Positions 16,467 to 25,996 are shown, counted from the stretch's first letter. The stretch: DNA of 64,000 nucleotides from JAIPJO01 sp035269015 (GCA_035269015.1 DATFJU010000016.1:1-64000), one strand, 5' to 3'. Notes: generated from the sequence alone by a model not told the origin. Program-made: numbers and translations.

Positions 16467-17528
16467 ATGATTTATTCAATTATAATACTATTGCTATTTA
16501 TATTAAGTCATTATTTTGCAGGGCAGTTAATATATAATACATTTAGTTTTAAAAAAAGAAAATATTTAGCATATTTAATACCTTTTTTAGTTACCTTTTT
16601 TTTCATTTTCAATGTTGTTTTAATAAACTACATAAATAAATCATTTTTTGATTTTATATATATTATTAGCGCGGTTTTGTTTGGTTTTTTAACACAAATG
16701 CTAATATTTGGAGCTATTTTTTATTTTGCTAAATTTATTGTTGCCAAAAGGAAATTATTGGCAAAAATTCTTTTTTCTTTGGTAGTTTTTATGTTTTTAT
16801 TAGGAACATATAACGCTTTTTTCCCTAGAGTAAAAAGAATAGAAATAAACAATTTAAATAATTTTAAAGATAGTATAAGAATTGTGCACTTATCAGATTT
16901 ACACTTAGGCTTAACTTATCAAACAAATTATTTAAAGAAGTTAGCTATTAAAGTAAACGCTTTAGAGGCAGATATTGTAGTGATAAGTGGTGACTTGTTT
17001 GATGGCAATGATTCAGAAATAAAAAAGTTTATTCCAGCGCTTAAAAGCTTTAATAACCCTATTGTTTTTGTGCCAGGTAATCATGACCATTATATAGATG
17101 AAAACTTACTTACAAGTATTGTCTTGGAGGCAGGACTTCATGAGTTAAAGAATGAAGCTTATAATATAAAGGGAGTTGAATTTATTGGCTTTGATTATCT
17201 AAATGATACAGATAGTGATATAAGAAGAGAGATAGATAACTTAAGTGCAAATAAACAAAATTTAAGAGTAGTTATTAATCATGTGCCAGTTGATCAAGCT
17301 GAGGCGCATGCTTTAAAAGCAGACTTAATGCTTTCAGGGCATGCTCATCGTGGACAAATCAGCCCTTTCTCATTATTTGTCCGATATTTATATGGTGATT
17401 TCTCTTATGGACTTTCTGATTATAAAGGAATGATAACATACACTAGTGCCGGCGTAGGAACTTTTGGGCCACCGCTTCGCACGTTATTTCCTGGGGAAAT
17501 AGTAGTTTTTTATATTAATGATAAATAA
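16467..17528 (+). CDS. Membrane-anchored metallophosphoesterase (YkuE/YaeI-like)
   Basis: A 353-residue protein with four N-terminal membrane helices (to about residue 120) and a calcineurin-type phosphoesterase domain. Metal-binding motifs are in order: HLSDLHLG, VISGDLFDG, FVPGNHDHY, NHVP and SGHAHRGQ. The domain resembles YaeI/YkuE enzymes that act on lipid-linked phosphates. The insertion FSLFVRYLYGDFSYGL near the end is typical. It stands alone between a tRNA terminator and its own terminator at 17592. Confidence 0.88.
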   Translation: MIYSIIILLLFILSHYFAGQLIYNTFSFKKRKYLAYLIPFLVTFFFIFNVVLINYINKSFFDFIYIISAVLFGFLTQMLIFGAIFYFAKFIVAKRKLLAKILFSLVVFMFLLGTYNAFFPRVKRIEINNLNNFKDSIRIVHLSDLHLGLTYQTNYLKKLAIKVNALEADIVVISGDLFDGNDSEIKKFIPALKSFNNPIVFVPGNHDHYIDENLLTSIVLEAGLHELKNEAYNIKGVEFIGFDYLNDTDSDIRREIDNLSANKQNLRVVINHVPVDQAEAHALKADLMLSGHAHRGQISPFSLFVRYLYGDFSYGLSDYKGMITYTSAGVGTFGPPLRTLFPGEIVVFYINDK

Positions 17529-17591
17529 GTATTTGTTACTTACTATAGTTAGGATTTAGATATAAACAATTTAAATTTTCTTAGCGCTTAG

Positions 17592-17618
17592 AACCTCTTT
17601 TAAAAGGGTGGTTTTTTT
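17592..17618 (+). terminator. Intrinsic terminator after phosphoesterase gene
   Basis: An imperfect hairpin ACCTCTTT/AAGGGTGGT (17593-17611) followed by seven T. Confidence 0.65.
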
Positions 17619-17694
17619 AATAAAGATTTAAATGTGTTAGAATAAATATGAAAATATTTTAGTTAGATTTTACTTAGATGAGAATTAATAAATT

Positions 17695-18924
17695 ATGTCT
17701 AAACAAAAACAAGTTGTTAAATTAAAAAAGACCTTAAGTTTTCCGGTTTTGCTTTTCTATAGCACAGGAACAATTTTAGGTTTAGGTATTTATGTTATTT
17801 TAGGAAAAATCATTGGTCATGCCGGAATGTTTACCCCATTGGCTTTTATTGTCTCAGCTATACTAGTTATATTTACTGCCTTTTCATATAGCGAACTATC
17901 AGCTCGTATACCAAAGAGTGGCGGAGCTGTAAATTATGTAGATAGTGCTTTTAAAAAACCGGCACTTTCTAAAATTATAGGTTGGTTATTGATTGCCTCT
18001 GCTATTATATCTACAGCCACAGTTTTAAATGGTTATGTAGGCTATGTTCATGAATTTGCAAATATTGCACCTTGGATAATTATATCAGTTGTTATTTTTG
18101 TGTTATCGGCAGTAGCTATTTGGGGTATATCACAGTCTGCAGCCACAATAACGATTATTACAATTATTGAACTTTTGGGTATATTTTTAATTATTTTTAT
18201 TGCTGGAGATAATTTAAGTCAATTACCAGCTAGAATTTCTGAATTTGTTCCTAGTTTTGAAATTAATGTTTGGAGAGGAATATTAATGGGAGCCTTTTTA
18301 GGATTTTTTACCTTTATTGGCTTTGAAGATGTGGTTAATGTAGCAGAAGAAACTAAGAACCCTCAAAAAAATATGCCTAGAGCTATTATAGGGTCATTAA
18401 TTATATTAACCATACTTTACATAATAGTTGCTACTATTGCCGTTTTAGGTCTTTCTGTCCAAGAGTTAAAGACTAGTGATGCACCACTAGCTGATATATT
18501 AGCGCAAAAAGGAGCAGGTTATCCATTAATTATTAGCATTATTGGATTAATAGCTATAATTAATGGTGTTATGGTGCAAATTGTTATGAACGCTAGAGTA
18601 TTGTATGGAATGGCTCAAAGAAAATTAGCACCGCAAATATTTGGTAAACTAAATAGAAAAACTAGAACTCCAATTTGGGCTACTATTTTTTCTAGTGGGA
18701 TTATTTTAGCGTTAGCTTTAATGTTTGATCTTGAATCACTAGCTAGTGCTACCAATTATATATTACTTACTGTATTTATTTTTATTAATTTAGCGCTTAT
18801 AGTTTTGAAAAAAAGAGATCCAAAACCTAAAGGTGTTAAAAGCTATGGGTTTGCTGTGCCCGTTTTAGGTCTTTTCTTTACTGTTGCTATATTAGTTTTT
18901 CAATTATATACTCTTTTTAGATAA
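17695..18924 (+). CDS. APC-superfamily amino acid permease
   Basis: A 409-residue protein with about eleven to twelve membrane helices. The first helix has the APC substrate-binding break GTILGLGIYVILG, followed by AFSYSELSARIPKSGGAVNYV and later GFEDVVNVAEETKNPQKNMP, all characteristic of AA_permease_2 transporters. It probably takes up amino acids, which fits a host- or community-dependent cell lacking biosynthesis. The specific substrate cannot be read. Acylphosphatase follows after 23 bases. Confidence 0.9.
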   Translation: MSKQKQVVKLKKTLSFPVLLFYSTGTILGLGIYVILGKIIGHAGMFTPLAFIVSAILVIFTAFSYSELSARIPKSGGAVNYVDSAFKKPALSKIIGWLLIASAIISTATVLNGYVGYVHEFANIAPWIIISVVIFVLSAVAIWGISQSAATITIITIIELLGIFLIIFIAGDNLSQLPARISEFVPSFEINVWRGILMGAFLGFFTFIGFEDVVNVAEETKNPQKNMPRAIIGSLIILTILYIIVATIAVLGLSVQELKTSDAPLADILAQKGAGYPLIISIIGLIAIINGVMVQIVMNARVLYGMAQRKLAPQIFGKLNRKTRTPIWATIFSSGIILALALMFDLESLASATNYILLTVFIFINLALIVLKKRDPKPKGVKSYGFAVPVLGLFFTVAILVFQLYTLFR

Positions 18925-18947
18925 TTATAAATATAAAAAATAAATAT

Positions 18948-19223
18948 ATGTTAAAACACATGAATATTCAGGTTCGAGGTTTTGTTCAAGGTGTTTTTCT
19001 TCGAAAAAAAATAAAAGACAAAGCAAAAGAGTTGAATTTAAAAGGTTTTGTACAAAATCAAGATGATGGCAGTGTGATAGCAGAGGTTGAGGGGGAAGAA
19101 ATTGATTTAATTGAACTTTTTGAATTTATTAAAAGTGGCCCTGGTATAGCAGAACCTGAAAAAATAAAATATCACTTTTCTAATAGTATAGAAAGTTTTT
19201 CTAGTTTTGAAGTTAAAGATTAG
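18948..19223 (+). CDS. acyP: Acylphosphatase
   Basis: A 91-residue protein with the acylphosphatase pattern: QVRGFVQGVFLRKKIKDKA includes the phosphate-binding loop and catalytic Arg, and GFVQNQDDGSVIAEVEG includes the conserved Asn. Length fits the family. The usual GVxFR reads GVFLR, with one residue order change around the Arg. It hydrolyses carboxyl-phosphate bonds. A hairpin terminator follows. Confidence 0.88.
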   Translation: MLKHMNIQVRGFVQGVFLRKKIKDKAKELNLKGFVQNQDDGSVIAEVEGEEIDLIELFEFIKSGPGIAEPEKIKYHFSNSIESFSSFEVKD

Positions 19224-19231
19224 TAGTTTTT

Positions 19232-19275
19232 ATGGTTTTACTTTTAAAGTTTTTATTTTAGATAAAACCATTTTT
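19232..19275 (+). terminator. Probable intrinsic terminator after acyP
   Basis: ATGGTTTTA (19232-19240) pairs with TAAAACCAT (19263-19271) over a 22-base loop and is followed by T residues. The long loop makes it weaker evidence. Confidence 0.55.
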
Positions 19276-19413
19276 AAACTTAATGCTAAAGTTATTAAAG
19301 AAGAATATAGCTAAAGACTTACAAAACATTTAGTGTTATTCTTTAAAATAGGGTTTTTTTGTGCTAAAATAATAATAAGTGAACTTAGTTAATTCAAGTT
19401 ACTAACATATAAT

Positions 19414-19791
19414 ATGAATACATTTTTAAAAACTCTAAGAGTATTTTTTGTAATTTTAGGTGTAATCTTCTTTTTACTTATCGTAGCAGTCTTTTATTTA
19501 TATCAAACTGATTTTTATGGTATTAAAACCATGATAAATTATGAAAAAGAAGAAGTTACTACAACAAATGATATTAATAAAACTGAAGATAAGAACTCTG
19601 CTTTAAGTGCTGAGCAAGAAGCTCAACTTGAAAGTATCGGTGTTGATCCAGCAACAGTACCAAGTGAAGTAACTCCGGAAATGGAAGATTGTTTTATACA
19701 AAAATTAGGAGAAGAAAGGGTGAGGGAGATTGAAGATGGCTCATCGCCTACTGCTTTGGAGCTTATAAAAGCAAAGCCTTGTTTAGATTAA
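19414..19791 (+). CDS. Single-pass membrane protein with acidic outer domain, unknown function
   Basis: A 125-residue protein: one membrane helix at about 10-31, then a charged linker and a compact C-terminal segment (65-125) starting LSAEQEAQLESIGVDPATVP and holding two cysteines, MEDCF and AKPCLD. The cysteines could pair. I do not recognise a named family. An extended -10 (TGCTAAAAT, 19362-19370) lies 44 bases upstream. It precedes DUF2177 and DUF192 genes in the same direction. Confidence 0.65.
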   Translation: MNTFLKTLRVFFVILGVIFFLLIVAVFYLYQTDFYGIKTMINYEKEEVTTTNDINKTEDKNSALSAEQEAQLESIGVDPATVPSEVTPEMEDCFIQKLGEERVREIEDGSSPTALELIKAKPCLD

Positions 19792-19816
19792 TCATTTAGC
19801 ATTAATTTATTAATTT

Positions 19817-20215
19817 ATGGAAGCTTTAAAATTAATAAGTTCATATTTATTTACTTTGGTAGCCCTATTTATTTTAGATATGTTGTGGATTGAATATGTG
19901 GCTGGCAAAATATACAAGAAATACTTAGCTAACATTTCAAAAGATAGTATTAATTGGTTACCGGCTATACTTTTTTATTTAATTTTTACTTTAGCATTGT
20001 TTATTTTTGTGGTTATTCCTGCTAGTTCTTGGTTAATAGTTTTACAAAAAGGAGCTTTATTTGGGTTTATTGTTTATTCTATTTATAGTTTAACTAATGC
20101 TAGTTTTATTAAAGATTGGAACTGGAAAATTGTTATTTCTGATATTTTGTGGGGTACGGTGTTAGGAGGTGTGGCTAGCTTGATTGCTTATTATATTGTC
20201 TTAGCAATGCTTTAA
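19817..20215 (+). CDS. DUF2177 family membrane protein
   Basis: A 132-residue protein with four membrane helices. The pattern LDMLWIEYVAGKIYKKYL at the start, NWLPAILFYLIF, then YSLTNASFIKDWNWKIVISD and LWGTVLGGV matches DUF2177. Function of the family is unknown. It lies 12 bases before the DUF192 gene, and three small genes here probably form one transcript. Confidence 0.88.
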   Translation: MEALKLISSYLFTLVALFILDMLWIEYVAGKIYKKYLANISKDSINWLPAILFYLIFTLALFIFVVIPASSWLIVLQKGALFGFIVYSIYSLTNASFIKDWNWKIVISDILWGTVLGGVASLIAYYIVLAML

Positions 20216-20227
20216 ATTTTATTTTCA

Positions 20228-20653
20228 ATGAATAAACTATTTTTAATAATTATTGTTTTAATATTACTTTTAAGTACGGCTTTTTTTGTTAATAAAATTG
20301 ATGAAGTAAAGATAAAAAATACTATTTTTCAAGTAGAAATAGCGGATGAGAGTAATGAGCGCCAGAAAGGTTTAAGCAACCGCAATTATTTGTGTGGCAA
20401 CTGCGCCATGCTTTTTGTTTTTGAGGATAGTAAGCCAAGAACTTTTGTAATGAGAGAAATGATGATGCCAATTGATATTTTGTTTATCAATAATAATATA
20501 ATTACTGATATATATAAAGATTTAGAACCTGAAGGTAAAAATTATAATAACTATTATAAAAGCTCATCATCAGCAAATATGGTTTTAGAAATTAATGCTA
20601 ATTATAGTGATAGACATGACATAAAAGTAGGAGATGAGATAAATATTTACTGA
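20228..20653 (+). CDS. DUF192 family exported protein
   Basis: A 141-residue protein with an N-terminal membrane helix or signal (3-21) and the DUF192 domain: VEIADESNERQKGLSNR, MLFVFEDSKPRTFVMREMMM, PIDILFINNN and a C-terminal VGDEINIY. A CGNC cysteine pair (about 57-60) sits inside the domain and is unusual in the family, perhaps binding metal or forming a disulfide. Family function is unknown. It abuts the next gene with one base between. Confidence 0.88.
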   Translation: MNKLFLIIIVLILLLSTAFFVNKIDEVKIKNTIFQVEIADESNERQKGLSNRNYLCGNCAMLFVFEDSKPRTFVMREMMMPIDILFINNNIITDIYKDLEPEGKNYNNYYKSSSSANMVLEINANYSDRHDIKVGDEINIY

Positions 20654-20654
20654 T

Positions 20655-21434
20655 ATGACAAGATCTTATTTACAAACGAGAAAGCCATTAATAATGCTTG
20701 TTCTTTTTTTATATGTAATAATGGCTAGTTTATTAGTTTATTTGTTAGAGCCTCCATATTATTTAGCTATTTGTATAGTTTTGGGTGTACCTTCTTTATT
20801 TAATTTCTTTTTATTAAAAAATGGGAAAACTAAAATAATAGTATTTTCTTTTCTTACTACCCTTCTATTTGCCCCACCAATAGAGTTGATGGCAAGGTTG
20901 GCAAACGCTTGGGATGTAGCTTCAATATTTGCTCGCCCTTTTGGTTTAATACCTTTAGAGAATATGTTGTTTGCTTTTTTAAACTTCTTTTGGATTTTAA
21001 GTTTTTATGAGTTTTTTCTAGATACGCAAAAAGCAAAAGTAGATATAAATAAAAGATTTAAAACATTAATATCATTATATTTATTTTTATCAATAATAAC
21101 ATACGGAGTATTTTTCTTTAATTCTGATCTTATTAAAACAGATTACCATATCTTAGCTTTAATATTTCTAGTTCCTATTTTGATAATTTTAGGTTTTAAA
21201 ACTCCTAAACTTATTAAAAAAACACTGATTCCCACAGCGTTCTTTGCTTTAATTTTCTTTATTTATGAGATAGTTTCTTTATTAATTGGACATTGGTGGT
21301 GGCCAGGAAATTATTTATGGCCTATTTCTGTTTCTGGAATTGTTTTTCCAATTGATGATATAATTATTTGGTATTTACTATCTACCCCAGCCTTGATTTT
21401 AGGTTATGAGTTTTTTATTGATGACAACAAATAG
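20655..21434 (+). CDS. Seven-helix membrane protein, possibly lycopene-cyclase-domain-like
   Basis: A 259-residue protein with about seven membrane helices. The C-terminal stretch IGHWWWPGNYLWPISVSGIV then PIDDIIIWYLL resembles the conserved end of lycopene cyclase (CrtYc/d-type) domains, where a WxFPG-like motif precedes acidic residues. The N-terminal half also has PPIELMARLANAWDVAS. No other carotenoid gene is present, so an enzymatic role is uncertain; it may be a structural relative of unknown function. Confidence 0.55.
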   Translation: MTRSYLQTRKPLIMLVLFLYVIMASLLVYLLEPPYYLAICIVLGVPSLFNFFLLKNGKTKIIVFSFLTTLLFAPPIELMARLANAWDVASIFARPFGLIPLENMLFAFLNFFWILSFYEFFLDTQKAKVDINKRFKTLISLYLFLSIITYGVFFFNSDLIKTDYHILALIFLVPILIILGFKTPKLIKKTLIPTAFFALIFFIYEIVSLLIGHWWWPGNYLWPISVSGIVFPIDDIIIWYLLSTPALILGYEFFIDDNK

Positions 21435-21438
21435 TTTA

Positions 21439-22158
21439 CTATATTTTTTTTAATATTTTAAGCTCTTCTTCGTTTAATCTTTTAAATTCACCTTCTTTTA
21501 TTTGACCTAGTTTTAGGGGCCCCAAAGATATCCTTTTTATTTTTAAAACTTTAATATTAAAATGAGCAAACATTTTTCTTATTTGTCTGTTTTGACCTTG
21601 ACTTAAAGTAATTAAGAACTTTTGTTTATTTATTTTTTTTACATTTTTAACTTTAGCTAGAGTTTTTTCTTGAATATCTAGTCCTTGTTTAAAGCTATCT
21701 TGAATTTGTGAGAAAGGGGTGCTGTATTTTTCAGTTTCAACTTCATATACTTTAGTATGCTCAAACCGAGGGTGAGTTAATTTATTAGTTATATCTCCGT
21801 CATTTGTTAAGAAAACTAAACCCTGACTGTCTTTGTCTAAACGACCAACAATATTTAATTTTTCATTATTTAAACCTCTATCCTTTTTTAAAAGATAAAA
21901 AATATTTTTTTCACCTTTAAATTTTCTATTAGTACAAGTGTATCCTTGTGGTTTATTTAATAGGTAATATTTTAATTCAAGCTTAGTCTTAATTATTTTG
22001 TTATTAATTTTAATTTCATTATCTCTATTAGCTTTATCACCTAGCTGGGCTTGTTTTTGATTAACAAAAACAAGACCTTTCCTTACTAGTTTTTCAGCGT
22101 CTCTTCTTGAGCAATAACCTGAGTTAGCTATTATTTTTGTGATTGGTTCTTTTATCAT
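21439..22158 (-). CDS. RluB/RsuA-family rRNA pseudouridine synthase
   Basis: A 239-residue enzyme with an N-terminal S4 RNA-binding domain (ANSGYCSRRDAEKLVRKGLV) and the pseudouridine synthase domain with catalytic Asp in VGRLDKDSQGLVFLTNDG, then LSQGQNRQIRKMFAHF. This is the RsuA/RluB/RluE/RluF family; the target is probably a 23S position as for RluB, but 16S cannot be excluded. It overlaps the upstream O-antigen ligase-like gene by 35 bases on the same strand. Confidence 0.88.
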   Translation of the reverse strand: MIKEPITKIIANSGYCSRRDAEKLVRKGLVFVNQKQAQLGDKANRDNEIKINNKIIKTKLELKYYLLNKPQGYTCTNRKFKGEKNIFYLLKKDRGLNNEKLNIVGRLDKDSQGLVFLTNDGDITNKLTHPRFEHTKVYEVETEKYSTPFSQIQDSFKQGLDIQEKTLAKVKNVKKINKQKFLITLSQGQNRQIRKMFAHFNIKVLKIKRISLGPLKLGQIKEGEFKRLNEEELKILKKI

Positions 22159-23548
22159 GAGTTTTAGAATGAATGCTAATTAGCGCCAATAAGGAGACAA
22201 TTATCCAAAACAATGCGCTGAGGTCGTTTTTAAAATATGGAACATCTACCAGGCCGTGAATAATAATTGCACTTATTGAGGAGATTATAGCTATCAATAT
22301 TGGTTTAAATTCTTTTTTATTGTTTTTCAATAGCATTATCGCTTTTATATATATTTTAATAAATAAAAACATAAAGACAATTAAACCTAGAAGGCCAAGT
22401 TCTACCCAAAAGTTTAAAACAATATTATGAGGATAAAGATATATTTCTAGTGGTTGCCAAGCTGATTTTCTAAACTCTTGATTATATAAAGTTTTTCTAA
22501 GCCAGTCAGGGTCTTGGTGGTCTTTGATGAAGATACCTTCTTGATGGTAAGGAGCTACTGCTTGCTGATAGTTTAATAATCCAACTCCAAATATCCAGTT
22601 ATTATCATTTTTTAACATTTGCCAAGTTTCCTGCCATTGAGAGATTCGTATTTGACCTGATTTATCTTTAAGCATTATTTTTTCCTCCACAAAAGTATTA
22701 GCTTGCGAGTTAAAGGCTAAAACTGATGATGAAACAATTATTAAACTTATAGCAATAATTCTTGTGCGTTTATTGTATATTAGTAAATAAATAAATATAG
22801 AAATAAGAGTAGCTATTAAAGCACCTTCAGATTTAGCAAAATACATTGATAAAAGAGAGCTTATTATAATAAAAAACAATAAAGCGCTAAGAAGTTTATT
22901 CTTTAAGCTTTTTAAATTCTTTAGGTAAGAGCTGGCTAGTCCTAAGCTTAGCAGTGATATAGGTGTTAGGTATAGGCCTAAGGCATTAGGGTAAGGAAAT
23001 AATGATGTTACACGTCTAGTTTCAGCTTGGGACCAAAATTCGTTAAAGATATATAAACCACTTATTTGTTGAAAGATAGCCACTATTGATATTAAAAGTG
23101 CAGACAAAGAAAGAGCCCAAATAATTTTCTTCCAATCAGTTTTTATATTAAAATAATTAATTATTAAAATATAAAGTATAATTGGCTCAAAAAAATAAGC
23201 TTTAAAAACTCCTAAGGCAGAGAAGGATAATCCAGATAAATACACAGCTAAGTAAGCTATTAGTAAAACAGCAACAATTTCATAGTTAAAAGGGTAATTT
23301 TGTAATTTATTTAAATTTTTATTATTGATTTTACTTTTAATTCTCTTTATAATCTTAGGGCCTTTTTTAACAAGAAAAAAAGCAAAGATTATTAATATCA
23401 TAGCTTCTAAAAAGGTAAAAGGTATATTTAAGACTTCAAAGCGTATTAAATAACTAGGTAAAGTAAAGATAATAACTAAAAGCGCTAACCTAGGTCTAAA
23501 GGCCGCTATAATAGTATAGAAAATTAAGCTAAATAAAATTAAAGTCAT
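22124..23548 (-). CDS. O-antigen ligase/polymerase-like membrane protein
   Basis: A 474-residue protein with about twelve membrane helices and a large outer loop between residues about 290 and 385 containing FGVGLLNYQQAVAPYHQEG and YLYPHNIVLNFWVELGLLGL, the Wzy_C/WaaL signature (conserved His in PHN). Such proteins join or polymerise lipid-linked glycans. Its partners may be the glycosyltransferases at 3755-6131. It reads divergently from the ECF sigma gene. Confidence 0.82.
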   Translation of the reverse strand: MTLILFSLIFYTIIAAFRPRLALLVIIFTLPSYLIRFEVLNIPFTFLEAMILIIFAFFLVKKGPKIIKRIKSKINNKNLNKLQNYPFNYEIVAVLLIAYLAVYLSGLSFSALGVFKAYFFEPIILYILIINYFNIKTDWKKIIWALSLSALLISIVAIFQQISGLYIFNEFWSQAETRRVTSLFPYPNALGLYLTPISLLSLGLASSYLKNLKSLKNKLLSALLFFIIISSLLSMYFAKSEGALIATLISIFIYLLIYNKRTRIIAISLIIVSSSVLAFNSQANTFVEEKIMLKDKSGQIRISQWQETWQMLKNDNNWIFGVGLLNYQQAVAPYHQEGIFIKDHQDPDWLRKTLYNQEFRKSAWQPLEIYLYPHNIVLNFWVELGLLGLIVFMFLFIKIYIKAIMLLKNNKKEFKPILIAIISSISAIIIHGLVDVPYFKNDLSALFWIIVSLLALISIHSKTHDKRTNHKNNS

Positions 23549-23593
23549 AATTTTATTATACCATTTTTTTGTCTTTAGTGATAAAATATATAT

Positions 23594-23665
23594 AAGTAGT
23601 TACTTTTTTATAATTAATTCGTTATATTATAGGCAACTAGTTACTTGCTAATAATTAATTAGCAA
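23594..23665. repeat. 41-bp-spaced direct repeat and inverted repeat upstream of the ECF sigma operon
   Basis: A 26-base unit at 23594-23619 recurs at 23635-23660 with 22 identities: AAGTAGTTACTT against AACTAGTTACTT, then five variable bases, then TAATTAATT in both. The second copy overlaps a perfect hairpin, TTGCTAAT (23645-23652) with ATTAGCAA (23658-23665). These sit in the 220-base divergent spacer and could be operators. Confidence 0.55.
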
Positions 23666-23768
23666 TTTAAAAAATATAAGTTAAGAAAATATTTTTAAAC
23701 GGTTTTGTTTAAGTTTTAAAAGCTGACGAGTTTTTAAACTATCAAGACTAAGTTAAAAAACAAGTAGC

Positions 23769-24329
23769 ATGGATAAAAATGAATCTCAATTAATTAAAAA
23801 ATGTCAAAACGGTTCTTTGGAAAGCTTTGGCCCCTTGTATGATAAGTATATTAAGAAAATATATAATTATCTGTATTATAGGGTGCCTGATAAAGCTGTG
23901 GCAGAGGACGTTTGTAGTCAAACTTTTATTAAAGCTTTAAAAGCAATTAATTCTTATAGTGAAAATAAGGGAACTTTTTCAGCTTGGCTGTACAGAATTG
24001 CTAAAAATAATTTAATTGATTATTATCGTGCTTATAAAAATGATTTAAATGTTGATGATCTTTGGTATTTAGAAGATGATACTGACATTGAAAGCACTGC
24101 AGATAAAAAAGTTAAATTAGACAAAATTAAGAATTGTTTAAATCATTTAAAGAAAGAGCAAAAAGAAATTATTATTTTACGAGTTTGGGATGAACTTACA
24201 TATAGTGAGATTGCTGAGATTGTAGATAAAAGTGAAACTAGTTGCAAAATGATTTTTTCTCGTAGTTTGGAAAAAATAAAACAAGAATTACCATTGAGCT
24301 TATATTTATTACTATTATTAAATTTTTAA
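23769..24329 (+). CDS. ECF-type RNA polymerase sigma factor
   Basis: A 186-residue sigma70 family protein with only regions 2 and 4. Region 2: FGPLYDKYIKKIYNYLYYRV then AEDVCSQTFIKAL and FSAWLYRIAKNNLIDYYR. Region 4: LKKEQKEIIILRVWDELTYS then IAEIVDKSETSCKMIFSRSL. It is followed after three bases by a membrane protein that is probably its anti-sigma factor. The C-terminus ends in a short hydrophobic LYLLLLLNF stretch, which is unusual and might touch the membrane. Confidence 0.93.
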   Translation: MDKNESQLIKKCQNGSLESFGPLYDKYIKKIYNYLYYRVPDKAVAEDVCSQTFIKALKAINSYSENKGTFSAWLYRIAKNNLIDYYRAYKNDLNVDDLWYLEDDTDIESTADKKVKLDKIKNCLNHLKKEQKEIIILRVWDELTYSEIAEIVDKSETSCKMIFSRSLEKIKQELPLSLYLLLLLNF

Positions 24330-24332
24330 TAT

Positions 24333-25907
24333 ATGGACAATAATAAAATGAATCAAATATTAGAGGATTTATATGAAATAGATCCTGATCTAAAAAAACA
24401 AGAAAAAAAACTAAGAGAAATAGTTAAAAAATTACTTGCGTCTAAACCTGAAGTAAAAATTGATCAAAACTTTGTTAAAGATTTGCGAAAAAAATTACTT
24501 CAAGGTGAAGACAAAAAAGTAGCCTTTAAATTAAATTATATTAACAAATTCATTTATGCGGGCATAGGTATGGCTGTGATGGCTTTAATACTTATTCCTT
24601 ATTACAACAATAAAGATAATGACTTTAGTTTTAATAAACTAGCTAAAAATGATGGCATAAGCATTGAAGCTGTTAATGAGAAAGCCTTTGGTAGTTTAGG
24701 AGATATTGTTAGTAGTAAATCTGGCCCTGAAGATGACGGTGATTCAAATGGTTCAGTTGGAATCTTAGGTATGGGAACTGCTGAAAGTGATACTAGAGGT
24801 GATTCTGCAACTAGTATGATCATGCCAATGCCTGCACGTGTTTCTTATGAATTTGAGTATGTAGGAGATAGCATCGAAATAGAAAAAGATAGTAGCTCTG
24901 TTATACAAAGGAGCGTTAATGGGGATATTCTTGCTACTCAATTATTATCATTTGATAAATTAGATATAGGGGATATTGATTATGGAAAATTTGATAATCT
25001 AAAGTTTAACAATATAAGTTTATATGAGGATAGCGATAATGGATATATGTTAACCATTAATAGTAATGAAGAGAAAATTTCTATCTATAAAAATTGGCAA
25101 ACTTGGCCTCGAGAGGATGGTTTAAATGAAAAGCTTGAAATTTCTGATATTCCTAGTGATGAAGTTGTTATTAATATTTCCAATAAATTTGTAGAGGAAT
25201 ACGGCATCGATTTAAGTCCATATGGCGACCCTATAGTTGATAAGGAGTGGATTAGTAACTATGAAAGATCAGAAAATAAAGAAACGTTTTATATCCCACA
25301 AACTATAAATATAATCTATCCGCTAGTTCTTGAAGATAAAGAAATATATACTCAATATAGCAATAAGTATGGATTAAAAGTACAAGTTGATATTAAAAAC
25401 AATCACGTAACTTCAGTTAATGAAATTGTTAATCACAACTACGAAAGCTCTAATTATGAAGTTGTTCAAGAAGAAAATAGGATTATTGATATTGCTGAAA
25501 GAGGGGGATATAGAAATTATAGCTATAATATAGAAGATGATAGTATAGAAAAAGTAAGAGTAGAATTAGGAACTCCTAGTTTAGAGTTAGTACGTCTTTG
25601 GAAGCATAATCCTGCTGATAATAAAGCTCAAGAGTTATATGTTGAAGCTTATATATTTCCAGTGCTAAACAGCGAAGACAATAGTTTTTATAGAGACTAT
25701 GTGATAGTGCCCATTATAGAAGAGTTAATTGCAGAAGATGAAAAACAGAATAATAATCTACCTAATAATATATCAAAACCATATATAGGTATTCCTGAAC
25801 AATCAGGTGGTGGTACCCCTAGTGTGCAACCTAGAGATGGAGACCTGCCAAGAATTCAAGAAGATCAGAGTTCAGATGATAATCTGGAAATACAGATATT
25901 AAATTAA
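24333..25907 (+). CDS. Probable anti-sigma factor: single-pass membrane protein with large outer domain
   Basis: A 524-residue protein with a cytoplasmic N-terminus of about 70 charged residues (MDNNKMNQILEDLYEIDPDL), one membrane helix at about 73-90 and a 430-residue extracytoplasmic part rich in Asp, Ser and Asn. The outer part has Gly/Ser-rich linkers (130-165), a domain with YEFEYVGDSIEIEKDSSS, and a proline-rich C-terminus. No zinc-binding HxxxCxxC motif of ZAS anti-sigmas is present. Position right behind the ECF gene is the main reason for the call. It may sense envelope state. Confidence 0.6.
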   Translation: MDNNKMNQILEDLYEIDPDLKKQEKKLREIVKKLLASKPEVKIDQNFVKDLRKKLLQGEDKKVAFKLNYINKFIYAGIGMAVMALILIPYYNNKDNDFSFNKLAKNDGISIEAVNEKAFGSLGDIVSSKSGPEDDGDSNGSVGILGMGTAESDTRGDSATSMIMPMPARVSYEFEYVGDSIEIEKDSSSVIQRSVNGDILATQLLSFDKLDIGDIDYGKFDNLKFNNISLYEDSDNGYMLTINSNEEKISIYKNWQTWPREDGLNEKLEISDIPSDEVVINISNKFVEEYGIDLSPYGDPIVDKEWISNYERSENKETFYIPQTINIIYPLVLEDKEIYTQYSNKYGLKVQVDIKNNHVTSVNEIVNHNYESSNYEVVQEENRIIDIAERGGYRNYSYNIEDDSIEKVRVELGTPSLELVRLWKHNPADNKAQELYVEAYIFPVLNSEDNSFYRDYVIVPIIEELIAEDEKQNNNLPNNISKPYIGIPEQSGGGTPSVQPRDGDLPRIQEDQSSDDNLEIQILN

Positions 25908-25933
25908 TATAGATAAAAGAAAGAAATATTAAT

Positions 25934-25979
25934 ATAACAAAAAAGAGCTATCTTGGTTGATTTAGCTCTTTTTTGTTAT
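25934..25979. terminator. Bidirectional terminator with 17-bp stem
   Basis: ATAACAAAAAAGAGCTA (25934-25950) is the exact reverse complement of 25963-25979, with a 12-base loop. A/T runs inside the stem serve both strands, ending the sigma operon and the efp operon. Confidence 0.85.
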
Positions 25980-25996
25980 TGAGTAACTTATATTTA

